This document shows, one piece after another, positions 43,972 through 52,382 of a DNA stretch of 64,000 bases (position 1 is the stretch's first letter; the number at the start of each line of letters is the position of its first letter). This stretch comes from Streptomyces sp. Ru71 (GTDB taxonomy: Bacteria; Actinomycetota; Actinomycetes; Streptomycetales; Streptomycetaceae). The notes below the pieces were generated by a model that worked only from the letters and a program-made list of their open reading frames with translations, was not told the origin of the DNA and did no database searches. Position numbers and translations under genes: made by a program. The stretch covers positions 62,001 to 126,000 of the forward strand of contig NZ_PQSS01000011.1 in assembly GCF_002920535.1 (NCBI RefSeq). Reading direction: 5' to 3'.

Positions 43972-44993
43972 CCGCCCCCGCCGGACGCCGCCGGCCGCGT
44001 GCCCTGCTGGCCATGCACGCCGACCTGGCGGCCAAGCTCATCGACGCCCCCACCATGACCCGGCTCACCGACCTCGCCGACCTCGACCCGAAGCTGGTCG
44101 TCGAGGACTTCACCGAGCCGCGCGCGGCAGCCGTCCTGCACGAGACCGAGGTGATCGTCAGCAGCTGGGGCTGCCCTCCGCTGACGGCCGAGGTGCTGGC
44201 CGCCGCGCCCCGCCTGCGGGCGGTCGTCCACGCGGCCGGCTCGGTCAAGCACCACATCACCGAGGCGTGCTGGGAACGCGGCATCCAGGTCACGTCGGCG
44301 GCCTGGGCGAACGCCCTGCCCGTCGCCGAGTACACGGTCGCCCTGATCCTGCTCGCCAACAAACGGCTCCTGCGCATCCGCGACGACTACCGCCGCCGCC
44401 GCGCCCCGCACGACTGGCAGGGCGCCTACGCCGAGGCCGGCAACTACCGCCGTACGGTCGGTATCGTCGGCGCCTCCCGCATCGGCCGCCGGGTCCTGGA
44501 ACTGCTGCGTCCGCACGACCTGGACCTCCTCCTGCACGACCCCTACGTCCCGCCCGCCGAGGCGGCGGCGCTGGGCGCGCGGTCGGTCGGCCTGGACGAG
44601 CTGTGCGCCGCGTCGGACGTGGTGAGCGTGCACGCCCCCGAGCTGCCCGAGACCCGGCACCTGATCGACGCCGGCCGCCTGGCGCTGATGCACACCGGCG
44701 CCACGCTCATCAACACCTCCCGCGGCTCGCTGATCGACCAGGACGCGCTGACCGAGGAGCTGACGGCGGGCCGGCTGGACGCGGTCCTCGACGTGACGGT
44801 CCCGGAGGTCCTGCCCCCCGACTCCCCGCTCTACGACCTGCCCAACGTGCTGCTGACCCCGCACATCGCGGGCTCCCTGGGCAACGAGCTGCACCGCATG
44901 GCCGCGGCGGCCGCCGACGAACTCGACCGCTACACCGCGGGCCTGCCCTTCGCCCACCCGGTCAGCCGGGCGGAGTGGCACCGGTCGGCCTGA
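43968..44993 (+). CDS. D-isomer-specific 2-hydroxyacid dehydrogenase
   Basis: A 341-residue NAD(P)-dependent dehydrogenase. The nucleotide-binding motif is VGIVGASRIGRRVLELL near residue 165, HAPELPETRHLIDAG and LINTSRGSLIDQDAL follow, and the catalytic histidine is in LLTPHIAGS. The second glycine of the usual GxGxxG is replaced by alanine-serine (GASRIG), a common variant. Its coupling to the ABC operon suggests oxidation or reduction of a sugar acid derived from the imported compound. It ends three bases from the convergent TPR gene. Confidence 0.9.
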   Translation: MTAPAGRRRPRALLAMHADLAAKLIDAPTMTRLTDLADLDPKLVVEDFTEPRAAAVLHETEVIVSSWGCPPLTAEVLAAAPRLRAVVHAAGSVKHHITEACWERGIQVTSAAWANALPVAEYTVALILLANKRLLRIRDDYRRRRAPHDWQGAYAEAGNYRRTVGIVGASRIGRRVLELLRPHDLDLLLHDPYVPPAEAAALGARSVGLDELCAASDVVSVHAPELPETRHLIDAGRLALMHTGATLINTSRGSLIDQDALTEELTAGRLDAVLDVTVPEVLPPDSPLYDLPNVLLTPHIAGSLGNELHRMAAAAADELDRYTAGLPFAHPVSRAEWHRSA

Positions 44994-44996
44994 GCG

Positions 44997-47066
44997 TCAG
45001 GTGGTCCAGGCGACGGGGGAGCGGGGGTCCGGGAGGTACACGCAGTACGTGCCGGTACGGATCGTCCGGTCGAGGTGCTCGCCGAGCGGCGGGCAGGTCG
45101 CGTGCAGACGGGCGAGCGCCTTGCGCAGGGCCTGGGTCACCGCGGCCCGGGCCCGTTCCGAGGCCGCGCCGGCCCGCCGGTCCCGCCCGCCCAGACCGAC
45201 GGCCCGGCGCAGCTCGGCGATCAGGAAGTCGCGCTCGTAGGCGGCCTGTTCCTGCCGGGCGAGGTCGCCCTGGGCCCGGGCGTCGTCGAGGTCCTCCTCG
45301 ATCTCCGCGAGCCGCTGCCGGTAGGCCGCCTTGGCACGCTCGTCCAGCAGCGGACCGGCGTCCGGGGCGCGCACCAGCCGGGCGGCCGCCGCGGGGTCGT
45401 CGGTGTCGGCGGCGGCGAGGTCGAGGACATGGAACTCCCGGCCGGGCGCGGCCAGCAGCCGGGCCAGGTGCCGCATGCCCTTGCTGTCGCGGACGGTCGC
45501 CCGCCGGCCGTCGAAAAGGACCGTCCAGTAGTCGCCCTCGCGGACGAAGAGGTCGGCTTCGGTGGCGTCCGCGGGCGCCGGCTCGGTGACGCGGGGCTGC
45601 GCGGGGTGCTCGGTCGTGGTCCGGGCATGCTGGGCCGGCTGCTCGGACGTGCCCCCGGCCAGCTGCTCGAACGTGGCCTGCGCCGCCCCGCGTTCGAGGT
45701 TCTCGGCCTCCGGATCGCCCAGGTCGCGCCGGGCGTCGGCGAGCAGCAGCCGGCACTCGGCCGTCTCGTAGGGTGCGCCGATCTCGCTCCACACGCGTAC
45801 CGCGTCGGCGAGCGCCTCCGCCGCGCCGGCCGCGTCGCCCTCGGCGAGCAACACCTCGCCCCGCGCGCGCAGCGCCGCCCCGCTGAGCGCGCTGCTCCCG
45901 TAACGGGCGGCCACCTCCGCCAGCTCCCGGGCGGCGGCCCGGGCCGTGTCCGCGTCGGCGGCGGCCAGGGCGATGGACACCTGCGCGGCCAGCAGGGGCG
46001 CCCGGCGCAGCGCGGTGCTGGGCGGCAGCTCCTTGGACGGCACCGGCAGCGGGTGGGCCAGTGCCTGCCGGATCGTGGCGGCCGCCGTGCCGGCGTCCCC
46101 GGCGGCGAGCCGGGTGAGCGAGAGCCAGGGCTCGGGGTCCCAGCCGAGCCGGTGGGCGGCGAGCAGCGCTTCCTCGGCGCCCTGCGGATCACCGCGGCGC
46201 AGCCGGATGCGGCCCAGCTCGGTCAGCGGCCAGCCCAGCTCGCGGCGCACATAGGGGCGCAGCTCCTCGCAGGCCAGCAGTGCCTGCCGCTCGGCGGGTG
46301 CGCACTGGCCCCGCAGCCGCAGGATCTCGGCCCGGTGCACCCGGCACCGGCCGTGCAGGCTGCCGATGGGGTTGGCCCGGGTCCACCGCTCCATCGCCTC
46401 GGTCCACTGCTCGGCCAGGTCGTACTGGGCCAGGCCCTGCAGCGCGCAGACCAGCTCGCAGTAGACGACCCCGGTCGACAGCGGGTCGAGGTCACCGGAC
46501 ATCGCGGTCGCGCCGGCGTCGTCGAGCAGCGCCAGCCCTTCCTCCACGTCACCGTCGACGATGAGCAGCCGGGCCTGTGCCACCCGCCCCACGGCGGCCG
46601 CCGCCGGATCCGTGCCCGAGCCGGTGATCACCGCCCGCCCGGCCCACGCGCGGGCGGCGTCCGGATCGCCGCTGAGCAGCCGTTCGTAGGCCCGCACCAC
46701 GGCGAACCAGGCGTACGCGGGCGTGGCCGCGCCCGGGCCGAGCAGCTGTTCGGCGCGGCGCAGCCACCCCCGTACGGGGGCCATGAGCGCGGTGTCGAAC
46801 AGCAGGTGCATCGCCACGCGTACGGCGGCGCCGGCCGCGCCGGTGTCCTCGCCGAGCGCCGCCAGCTCGCCGTGCAGCCGCTCCCAGGTCTCGATCGCCG
46901 TGTCGAGGTGCCCCGCGGCGTAGGCGACGCCGGCGAGCTCGGCGAGTTCCGCCGGGCCCAGCTCGCCGGCCCGCAGGTAGGCGTCGTAGGCGTCGCTCCA
47001 CGCGCCGCGGGCCGCGGCCGTCCGGGCCTGTTCGAGTGCGGCCGGGTGGCCGCCGGCATGGCTCAC
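44997..47066 (-). CDS. large TPR-type protein with C-terminal AAA-regulator-like domain
   Basis: A protein of about 689 residues. About 450 residues of TPR-like helices (for example LARAARGAWSDAYDAYLRAGELGPAELAELAGVAYAAG) are followed by a Pro/Thr/Glu linker and a domain starting FVREGDYWTVLFDGRRATVRDSKGMRHLARLLAAPGREFHVLDL. That domain occurs at the C-terminus of certain AAA-ATPase regulators and adenylate-cyclase-type proteins; here no ATPase, cyclase or HTH domain accompanies it. GTG 47066 is preferred over GTG 47072 because of spacing to AAAGGA. It is divergent from the hydrolase gene across a perfect palindrome. Confidence 0.8.
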   Translation of the reverse strand: MSHAGGHPAALEQARTAAARGAWSDAYDAYLRAGELGPAELAELAGVAYAAGHLDTAIETWERLHGELAALGEDTGAAGAAVRVAMHLLFDTALMAPVRGWLRRAEQLLGPGAATPAYAWFAVVRAYERLLSGDPDAARAWAGRAVITGSGTDPAAAAVGRVAQARLLIVDGDVEEGLALLDDAGATAMSGDLDPLSTGVVYCELVCALQGLAQYDLAEQWTEAMERWTRANPIGSLHGRCRVHRAEILRLRGQCAPAERQALLACEELRPYVRRELGWPLTELGRIRLRRGDPQGAEEALLAAHRLGWDPEPWLSLTRLAAGDAGTAAATIRQALAHPLPVPSKELPPSTALRRAPLLAAQVSIALAAADADTARAAARELAEVAARYGSSALSGAALRARGEVLLAEGDAAGAAEALADAVRVWSEIGAPYETAECRLLLADARRDLGDPEAENLERGAAQATFEQLAGGTSEQPAQHARTTTEHPAQPRVTEPAPADATEADLFVREGDYWTVLFDGRRATVRDSKGMRHLARLLAAPGREFHVLDLAAADTDDPAAAARLVRAPDAGPLLDERAKAAYRQRLAEIEEDLDDARAQGDLARQEQAAYERDFLIAELRRAVGLGGRDRRAGAASERARAAVTQALRKALARLHATCPPLGEHLDRTIRTGTYCVYLPDPRSPVAWTT

Positions 47067-47096
47067 GCCCACGTCCTTTCCGTCGCGGGCCGCGTG

Positions 47097-47110
47097 GTTA
47101 CGGCCGTAAC
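47097..47110. promoter_or_regulatory. 14-bp palindrome in the TPR/hydrolase divergent spacer
   Basis: GTTACGGCCGTAAC is a perfect palindrome lying 30 bases from the TPR gene start and 48 from the hydrolase start. Its position fits an operator serving both genes. No regulator with a DNA-binding domain is encoded beside it. Confidence 0.6.
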
Positions 47111-47158
47111 GGTCTCGCTTACGCCTTCTGGTCAGAGATGACCGTCGAGGAGGACACC

Positions 47159-47977
47159 ATGGACACCACCAGGGTGAACGACATCCGGTTGGAGTACGAC
47201 ATCCACGGATCCGGCGAGCCGGTGCTGCTGGTCGGTCCGGTACTGGCGGACGGATTCGCGCCGCTGGTCACCGAGCCCGCCCTCGCCGACCACCACCGGC
47301 TCATTCGGTACCACAAGCGGGGCTGGGGCGGCAGCACCCACACCCCGGGGCCGGTGTCGGTCGCCGACCACGCGGCCGACGCGGTCGCGCTGCTCGACCG
47401 GCTCGGTCTGGACCGCGTCCATGTGGCCGGGCACTCCAGCGGCGCGGCGGTCGCGGCCCAGCTCGCCCAGGACCGTCCCGACCGGGTGGCCACGGCCGCG
47501 CTGCTGGAGCTCCCCGTCCTGTCGCTGCCGGCCGGGCAGGCGCTCCTGGCGGAGCTGGCACCGGCTTTCGAGGCGTACGGCGCCGGGGACCCGGAGCGGG
47601 CTCTGTCGCTGTTCCTGCCCGTGGTGTGCGGGATGGACGCCGAGCGGTGCCGGGCGCTGCTGGAGGAGCGGATGCCGGGCTGTGTGGAGCGGGCGGCCAA
47701 GGACGCCGACACCTTCTTCGGGACCGAGCTGCCGGCCCTGGCCGCGTGGCGGTTCGGCCCCGAGGAGGCCGCGGCGATCCACCGGCCCGTGCTGTCGCTG
47801 CTGGGCAGCGACACCCGCCCACTGTGGTGGGAGGTGGCCGCGTTCCTGCGCGCGGCGGTACCCGGAGTGGAGGAGCACGTCATCGACGGCGTGGGCCACC
47901 TGCTGCACATCGAACACCCCGAGCCGGTCGCCACGGCCCTGGCGCGCTTCTTCGCGAGGCACCCGATCACCCCGTGA
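47159..47977 (+). CDS. alpha/beta hydrolase
   Basis: A 272-residue cytoplasmic hydrolase. The nucleophile elbow is GHSSGAAVA near residue 97, with an aspartate in LGSDTRP and the catalytic histidine in DGVGHLLHIEHP. ATG 47159 (MDTTRVNDIRLEYDIHGSG) has GGAGG six bases upstream, better than ATG 47138. Substrate unknown. Divergent from the TPR gene; a bidirectional terminator separates it from sodN. Confidence 0.9.
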   Translation: MDTTRVNDIRLEYDIHGSGEPVLLVGPVLADGFAPLVTEPALADHHRLIRYHKRGWGGSTHTPGPVSVADHAADAVALLDRLGLDRVHVAGHSSGAAVAAQLAQDRPDRVATAALLELPVLSLPAGQALLAELAPAFEAYGAGDPERALSLFLPVVCGMDAERCRALLEERMPGCVERAAKDADTFFGTELPALAAWRFGPEEAAAIHRPVLSLLGSDTRPLWWEVAAFLRAAVPGVEEHVIDGVGHLLHIEHPEPVATALARFFARHPITP

Positions 47978-47984
47978 CGAACGC

Positions 47985-48078
47985 GAAAGGGGCCGGTCGG
48001 ATGTCCGACCGGCCCCCTTCTCACGGGTCGCGCCCCCGCGGTGGTGCACCGACCGCGGGTCGGTGGCGGCTGACGTGA
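47985..48078 (-). ncRNA. candidate s-SodF-type small RNA in the sodN 3' UTR
   Basis: About 93 bases lie between the sodN stop and the end of the terminator hairpin on the minus strand, with no ORF. In S. coelicolor a roughly 90-base RNA processed from the sodN 3' UTR pairs with sodF mRNA and represses it when nickel is present. Length and position match. I cannot check pairing because sodF is not in the window, so this is an inference from the known system. Confidence 0.5.
47989..48016. terminator. bidirectional terminator between hydrolase and sodN
   Basis: GGGGCCGGTCGG and CCGACCGGCCCC form a perfect 12-bp stem around ATGT, flanked by AAA and CTT, between two convergent genes. It would end both transcripts. 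Confidence 0.88.
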
Positions 48079-48474
48079 TCAGGCCTTCTTGGTCTCCCAG
48101 AAGATCTTGTCGATCTCGGCGATGAGCTCCAGGGCCTTCTCACCGGTCTTGGGGTCGGTGGACGCCTTGGCGGCCGACAGGGCCTTCAGGGTGTCGTTGA
48201 CCAGCTGGTGCAGCTGCGGGTACTTCTCGAAGTGCGGCGCCTTGAAGTAGTCGCTCCACAGCACGGACACGTGGTGCTTCGCGAGCTCGGCGCGCTGCTC
48301 CTTGATGACCGTGGCACGAGCCTGGAAGTGCGGGTCGTCGTTGCCGGCCATCTTCTCCTGCACGGCCTTCACCGACTCCGCCTCGATGCGGGCCTGGGCC
48401 GGGTCGTACACACCGCAGGGCAGGTCGCAGTGTGCGCTGACCTTGACCTTGGGGGCAAACAGGCGGGAAAGCAT
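48079..48474 (-). CDS. sodN: nickel superoxide dismutase
   Basis: A 131-residue precursor. The first 14 residues (MLSRLFAPKVKVSA) are removed to expose His15, giving the nickel-hook sequence HCDLPCGVYDPAQ, in which the mature His1, Cys2 and Cys6 bind nickel. The mature chain is 117 residues, the known size. The enzyme dismutates superoxide as a hexamer in the cytoplasm. The leader peptidase gene sodX is divergent and adjacent. Nickel-dependent switching between SodN and SodF is known in Streptomyces. Confidence 0.98.
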   Translation of the reverse strand: MLSRLFAPKVKVSAHCDLPCGVYDPAQARIEAESVKAVQEKMAGNDDPHFQARATVIKEQRAELAKHHVSVLWSDYFKAPHFEKYPQLHQLVNDTLKALSAAKASTDPKTGEKALELIAEIDKIFWETKKA

Positions 48475-48618
48475 GGAGCATTCCTTCCTCGTGATCGTCT
48501 TCTCAGGTGGGACATTACTCCCTGCGGCACGGGTTTTCGCGAGTGCCCCCTTGGGCTTAGGACAAAAGTCCAGGGTCAGACTGAGACTGGTGGATGAATG
48601 GACCGGGGAGGTGCCGGG

Positions 48619-49062
48619 ATGCCGGAGCTGTCGCAGGAGACCGAGCAGGGGAGGCCTGCCCAGCCGCCTTTCGGGTGGGTCGAGGTGACGGGGCCGTCGA
48701 TGGTGCCCACGCTGTACCACGGCGATCAGCTGCTGGTGCGCCACGGGGCCCGGGTGCGGCCCGGTGACATCGTCGTCCTGCGTCATCCGCTGCAGCAGAA
48801 CCTGCTGGTCGTGAAGCGGGCTGCGGAGCGCCGGGACGGGGGCTGGTGGGTGCTCGCCGACAACCCGTTCGGGGCGACGACGGACAGCGAGGAGTTCGGT
48901 GTCGTGCCGGACGAGCTGATGGTGGGCCGGGCCGTCTTCCGTCTGCGCCGGATGCCGGAGCCGGATCAGCGCTCGCCGCTCGCGGTGGCGCGCTGGGTGC
49001 TGTCGGCCGCCCGGCCCCTGTTCGCCGACCGGTCGGCCTCCAGGCGCTTGCGGGCCCGGTAG
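48619..49062 (+). CDS. sodX: nickel-SOD maturation protease SodX
   Basis: A 147-residue S26-type peptidase from ATG 48619, chosen over ATG 48598 because GGGGAGG lies seven bases upstream. The Ser-Lys dyad is Ser27 in GPSMVPTL and Lys66 in VVKRAAER. It lacks the membrane anchor of exported signal peptidases, fitting its role in trimming the SodN leader in the cytoplasm. The last 97 bases overlap the convergent CGNR gene. It is divergent from sodN across 144 bases that contain both promoters. Confidence 0.96.
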   Translation: MPELSQETEQGRPAQPPFGWVEVTGPSMVPTLYHGDQLLVRHGARVRPGDIVVLRHPLQQNLLVVKRAAERRDGGWWVLADNPFGATTDSEEFGVVPDELMVGRAVFRLRRMPEPDQRSPLAVARWVLSAARPLFADRSASRRLRAR

Positions 49063-49595
49063 GCGGCCACGTTGGCGCGGGTGGCGCAGCGGTCGGAGCA
49101 ATAGCGCCGGGAGCGGTTGGTCGAGGTGTCCAGGTAGGCGTTGCGGCAGGGCGCGGCCTCGCACAGGCCGAGCCGGTCCACGCCGTACTCGGTCAGGTGG
49201 AACGCCAGGCCCATCGCGGCGATGGCGGCGTAGCCGGCGGTGGCGTTGGACGGGTGGTCGGCCAGGTGCATGTGCCACAGCGGGCGGCCGTCGTCGTCGC
49301 GGTGGTCGTGGCCGGAGATCTGCGGGCTGACCGGGAACTCCAGCAGCAGCGCGTTCAGCAGGTCCACCGCGCGCGTCTCGTCGCCCTCGTCGGCCGCCTC
49401 GAAGACCGCGCGCAGCCGGGCCCGGACCGAGCGGAAGCGGGTGACGTCCGCGTCGGTGGCGCGGCGGGCCGCCGACTGGTTGGCGCCGAACAGCTCCCGG
49501 ACGGCCTCCACCGAGGTCAGGGAGTCCTTGCCCCGGGTCGGCTCCTCACTGTTCACGAGCCGTACGGCGTAGTCCGAGTAATAGGCCAGTTCCAC
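48966..49595 (-). CDS. CGNR zinc-finger/ABATE-domain protein
   Basis: A 209-residue protein. The N-terminal 130 residues match the ABATE domain (DYAVRLVNSEEPTRGKDSL, then RLRAVFEAAD), and the C-terminus has a CGNR-like zinc finger: CEAAPCRNAYLDTSTNRSRRYCSDRCATRANVAAYRAR, where the canonical CGNR is replaced by CRNA. These proteins are thought to bind nucleic acid and act as stress-linked regulators. Its 3' end overlaps sodX on the other strand. Confidence 0.87.
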   Translation of the reverse strand: MELAYYSDYAVRLVNSEEPTRGKDSLTSVEAVRELFGANQSAARRATDADVTRFRSVRARLRAVFEAADEGDETRAVDLLNALLLEFPVSPQISGHDHRDDDGRPLWHMHLADHPSNATAGYAAIAAMGLAFHLTEYGVDRLGLCEAAPCRNAYLDTSTNRSRRYCSDRCATRANVAAYRARKRLEADRSANRGRAADSTQRATASGER

Positions 49596-49696
49596 TTGTA
49601 GTCCTTACGGAGGCGCTCTATGGTCGTGGGTGCGGTCGGGTAACAGCCGGTCGTGGTTCCAGGGTATTACGGTCATCCCGTGACGGAGGGGCAGCG

Positions 49697-50513
49697 ATGA
49701 CGGACACCTCTACCACCCCAACGACGTCCACCGCCTTCGGCACCGACTGGCGGGCCTGGCAGGAGAGCTGGGACCGCCGGCAGGAGTGGTACATGCCCGA
49801 CCGTGAGGACCGCTTCCGCGTCATGCTGGATGGGGGTCCCCCCATGCCCTTAAGGCTATGGGGGAGGTCGAGGCCTTCTGCGGTTCCGAGCCCCGCGTCC
49901 TCGACCTCGCCTGCGGCACCGGCAGCATCACCGCCCGCCTGCTGAGTCGCTTCCCGAAGGCCGTCAGCACCGGGATCGACCTCGACCCCGCCCTGCTCAC
50001 CATCGCCCGCGGCACTTTCGCCGGGGACGACCGCGTCACCCTCGTCGAGGCCGACCTCACCGACCCGGACTGGCCCGCGCGACTGCCGTACGACACCTAC
50101 GACGCCGTGCTGACCGCGACCGCCCTGCACTGGCTGCGCAAGGAACCCCTGCGCACGCTCTACGGGCGGCTCGCCGGCCTGGTCCGGCACGGCGGAGTCT
50201 TCCTCAACGCGGACCACATGATCGACGACACCACGCCCCGGATCAACGCGGCGGAGGAGATCCGGCGCCGCGCCCGCATGGATCAGGCCATGCGCGCCGG
50301 AGCGCTGGACTGGGCGGAGTGGTGGGCCCTGGCCGCCAAGGACCCCGTCCTCGCCGGTCCCACGGCCCGCCGCTTCGAGATCTACGGCGTCCACGCCGAC
50401 GGCGAGATGCCCTCGGCGGCATGGCACGCGCGCGTGCTGCGCGAGCAGGGGTTCGAGGAGGCGCGGCCCGTCTGGGCGTCGCGAGTGACACGCTGCTGCT
50501 GGCGCTGAGGTAG
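49697..50513 (+). pseudogene. SAM-dependent methyltransferase gene with two frame breaks
   Basis: The N-terminus (ATG 49697, AFGTDWRAWQESWDRRQEWYMPDREDRFRVMLD) and the core (VLDLACGTGSITARLL with the SAM glycine loop, YDAVLTATALHWL, MIDDTTPRINAAE) are in different frames. Between them, at 49831-49866, a palindromic element replaces the expected junction. A second single-base loss near 50482 switches frame again: the frame ending at 50513 (SDTLLLALR) carries the expected C-terminus, while the core frame stops at 50508. A core fragment from ATG 49858 (216 residues) could still be made. Substrate unknown. Confidence 0.82.
49831..49866. repeat. small GC-rich palindromic insertion in the methyltransferase gene
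   Basis: The element starts with TGGGGGTCCCCCCATGCC and ends with GGCTATGGGGGAG; CCCCCATGCC and GGCTATGGGGG can pair around CTTAAG (one mismatch). It adds about 32 bases to the expected coding junction, shifting the frame, and brings an in-frame TTA codon into the upstream reading. Similar GGGGGTCCCCCC-type elements are scattered in Streptomyces genomes (from memory). Confidence 0.8.
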
Positions 50514-50523
50514 CCAGGAACAG

Positions 50524-50562
50524 CGAAAGGGGCGGTACGGCCAGGCCGTACCGCCCCTTTCG
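50524..50562. terminator. bidirectional terminator between methyltransferase and ABC operon
   Basis: An almost continuous 18-19-bp perfect stem (core GAAAGGGGCGGTACGG) with a minimal loop lies eight bases from the ABC operon stop and 11 from the methyltransferase stop. It ends with TTTC on each side. Confidence 0.92.
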
Positions 50563-50569
50563 GGCGTTT

Positions 50570-51412
50570 CTACAGCACCTTGGACAGGAAGGACTTCGTC
50601 CGCTCGTGCTGCGGGTTGGTCAGGACCTCGCGCGGGTGGCCGGACTCGACCACCACGCCGCCGTCCATGAAGACCAGGCTGTCGCCCACCTCGCGGGCGA
50701 AGCCCATCTCGTGCGTGACGACGACCATCGTCATGCCCGACTCGGCCAGGTCCCGCATGACGTCCAGGACGTCACCCACGAGCTCGGGGTCCAGCGCCGA
50801 GGTCGGCTCGTCGAACAGCATCAGCTTGGGGTCCATCGCCAGCGCGCGGGCGATCGCCACACGCTGCTGCTGGCCACCGGACAGCTGCGAGGGGTAGTTG
50901 CGCGCCTTGTCGGCCAGGCCGACGCGCTCCAGCAGCTGCATGGCGCGCTCCCGCGCCTGCGTCTTGCTGGTGCCCTTGACCTGCATCGGCGCTTCCATGA
51001 CGTTCTCGACGGCCGTCATGTGCGGGAAGAGGTTGAACCGCTGGAACACCATGCCGATGTCCCGGCGCTTGCGCGCGACCTCGCTGTCCTTGAGCTCGTA
51101 CAGCTTGTCGCCCTTCTGGCGGTAGCCGACCAGCTCGCCGTCGACGTACAGCCGCCCGGCGTTGATCTTCTCCAGGTGGTTGATGCACCGCAGGAAGGTC
51201 GACTTGCCGGAACCCGAGGGGCCGATCAGGCAGAACACCTCGCCCTGCTTGACCTCCAGGTCGATGCCCGTGAGCACCTCGACGGCGCCGAAGCTCTTGT
51301 GGACGCCCTCGGCCTTCACCATCGGGACGGTGGACCTCTTCGGCGCGGCGTCCGCCTTCGCGGGCTCCGTCGTCTTGTCGGTCTGCACCGGCTTCGCGGT
51401 CTTGTCAGTCAT
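50570..51412 (-). CDS. amino-acid ABC transporter ATP-binding protein
   Basis: A 280-residue ATPase of the polar amino-acid (GlnQ-like) group. Walker A is GPSGSGKST, the signature is [15 protein letters not shown], Walker B is [13 protein letters not shown], and the H-loop is VTHEMGFA. The first 30 residues form a Lys/Thr/Pro-rich extension. The start overlaps the permease stop by four bases. Together with the next two genes it forms a complete importer; the substrate is probably a polar amino acid. Confidence 0.95.
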   Translation of the reverse strand: MTDKTAKPVQTDKTTEPAKADAAPKRSTVPMVKAEGVHKSFGAVEVLTGIDLEVKQGEVFCLIGPSGSGKSTFLRCINHLEKINAGRLYVDGELVGYRQKGDKLYELKDSEVARKRRDIGMVFQRFNLFPHMTAVENVMEAPMQVKGTSKTQARERAMQLLERVGLADKARNYPSQLSGGQQQRVAIARALAMDPKLMLFDEPTSALDPELVGDVLDVMRDLAESGMTMVVVTHEMGFAREVGDSLVFMDGGVVVESGHPREVLTNPQHERTKSFLSKVL

Positions 51413-52347
51413 GCCGTGGCCCCCTTCCGGCCGGACAGGGAGAGCACGTTCTTCCTGATCTTCTGCCAGGGCGTCGCCGGCAGCTGGCGCGTGGAGCCGC
51501 GGGCGTAGTAGCGCTCCAGGTAGTACTGGCCGACGCTGAACACCGAGGTCAGCAGCAGGTACCAGGCGGCGGCGAGGAACAGCATCTCGGCCGGGGCGCC
51601 GGAGGTCTGGCCGATGTCCTGCGCGACGCGCAGCAACTCGGAGTACTGGACGACCGAGACCAGCGAGGTCGTCTTCAGCATGTTGATGACCTCGTTGCCC
51701 GTCGGCGGCACGATCACGCGCATCGCCTGCGGGATGACGATCCGGCGCAGCGTCTTGCTGTGGCTCATGCCCAGCGCGTGCGCCGCCTCCGTCTGGCCCT
51801 CGTCGACCGCGAGCAGACCGGCGCGGCAGATCTCGGCCATGTACGCGGCCTCGTTGAGGCCGAGGCCGAGCAGCGCGGTCAGGAACGGGGTCATGAAGTC
51901 CGACCACTCGTCCTTGTAGATCGGCCCGAGGTTGATGTACTCGAAGACCAGGCCCAGGTTGAACCAGACGATCAGCTGGACCAGCACCGGGGTGCCCCGG
52001 AAGAACCAGATGTAGAACCACGCGATCGACGAGGTCACCGGGTTCTTCGACAGCCGCATCACCGCGAGCACGATGCCGCCGACCACGCCGATCAGCATGG
52101 ACAGGACCGTCAGCAGCAGGGTGTTGCCCACACCGCTGAGCACTCGGTCGTTGAAGAAGTAGTCCGGGATCGCGCCCCAGTTGATCTTGCCCTGGGAGAA
52201 CGCGTAGATGATGCCGCCCAGCAGGGCGAGCGCGATGACGGCGGAGACGTACCGCCCGTAGTGACGGACCGGAATGGCCTTGATGGCTTCCGGGCCGGCC
52301 GGCGGGGTGGCCGCCGGTTCCGTCGTCTTGTCGATGTCAACAGTCAC
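51409..52347 (-). CDS. amino-acid ABC transporter permease
   Basis: A 312-residue HisM/GlnP-type permease with at least five predicted helices (first at about 34-50). The [16 protein letters not shown] motif and the EAA loop [29 protein letters not shown] are typical. A single permease gene means it acts as a homodimer. It overlaps the ATPase gene by four bases and lies 35 bases after the binding-protein gene. Confidence 0.95.
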   Translation of the reverse strand: MTVDIDKTTEPAATPPAGPEAIKAIPVRHYGRYVSAVIALALLGGIIYAFSQGKINWGAIPDYFFNDRVLSGVGNTLLLTVLSMLIGVVGGIVLAVMRLSKNPVTSSIAWFYIWFFRGTPVLVQLIVWFNLGLVFEYINLGPIYKDEWSDFMTPFLTALLGLGLNEAAYMAEICRAGLLAVDEGQTEAAHALGMSHSKTLRRIVIPQAMRVIVPPTGNEVINMLKTTSLVSVVQYSELLRVAQDIGQTSGAPAEMLFLAAAWYLLLTSVFSVGQYYLERYYARGSTRQLPATPWQKIRKNVLSLSGRKGATA

Positions 52348-52382
52348 GGGTGCTGCCTTTCAGTGCCCGCAGGTACGAGCGG

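Noticed and set aside
49697..50508. Two separate small genes instead of one methyltransferase
   Set aside because: The two fragments together supply one standard methyltransferase N-terminus and core, so a single broken gene explains them better.
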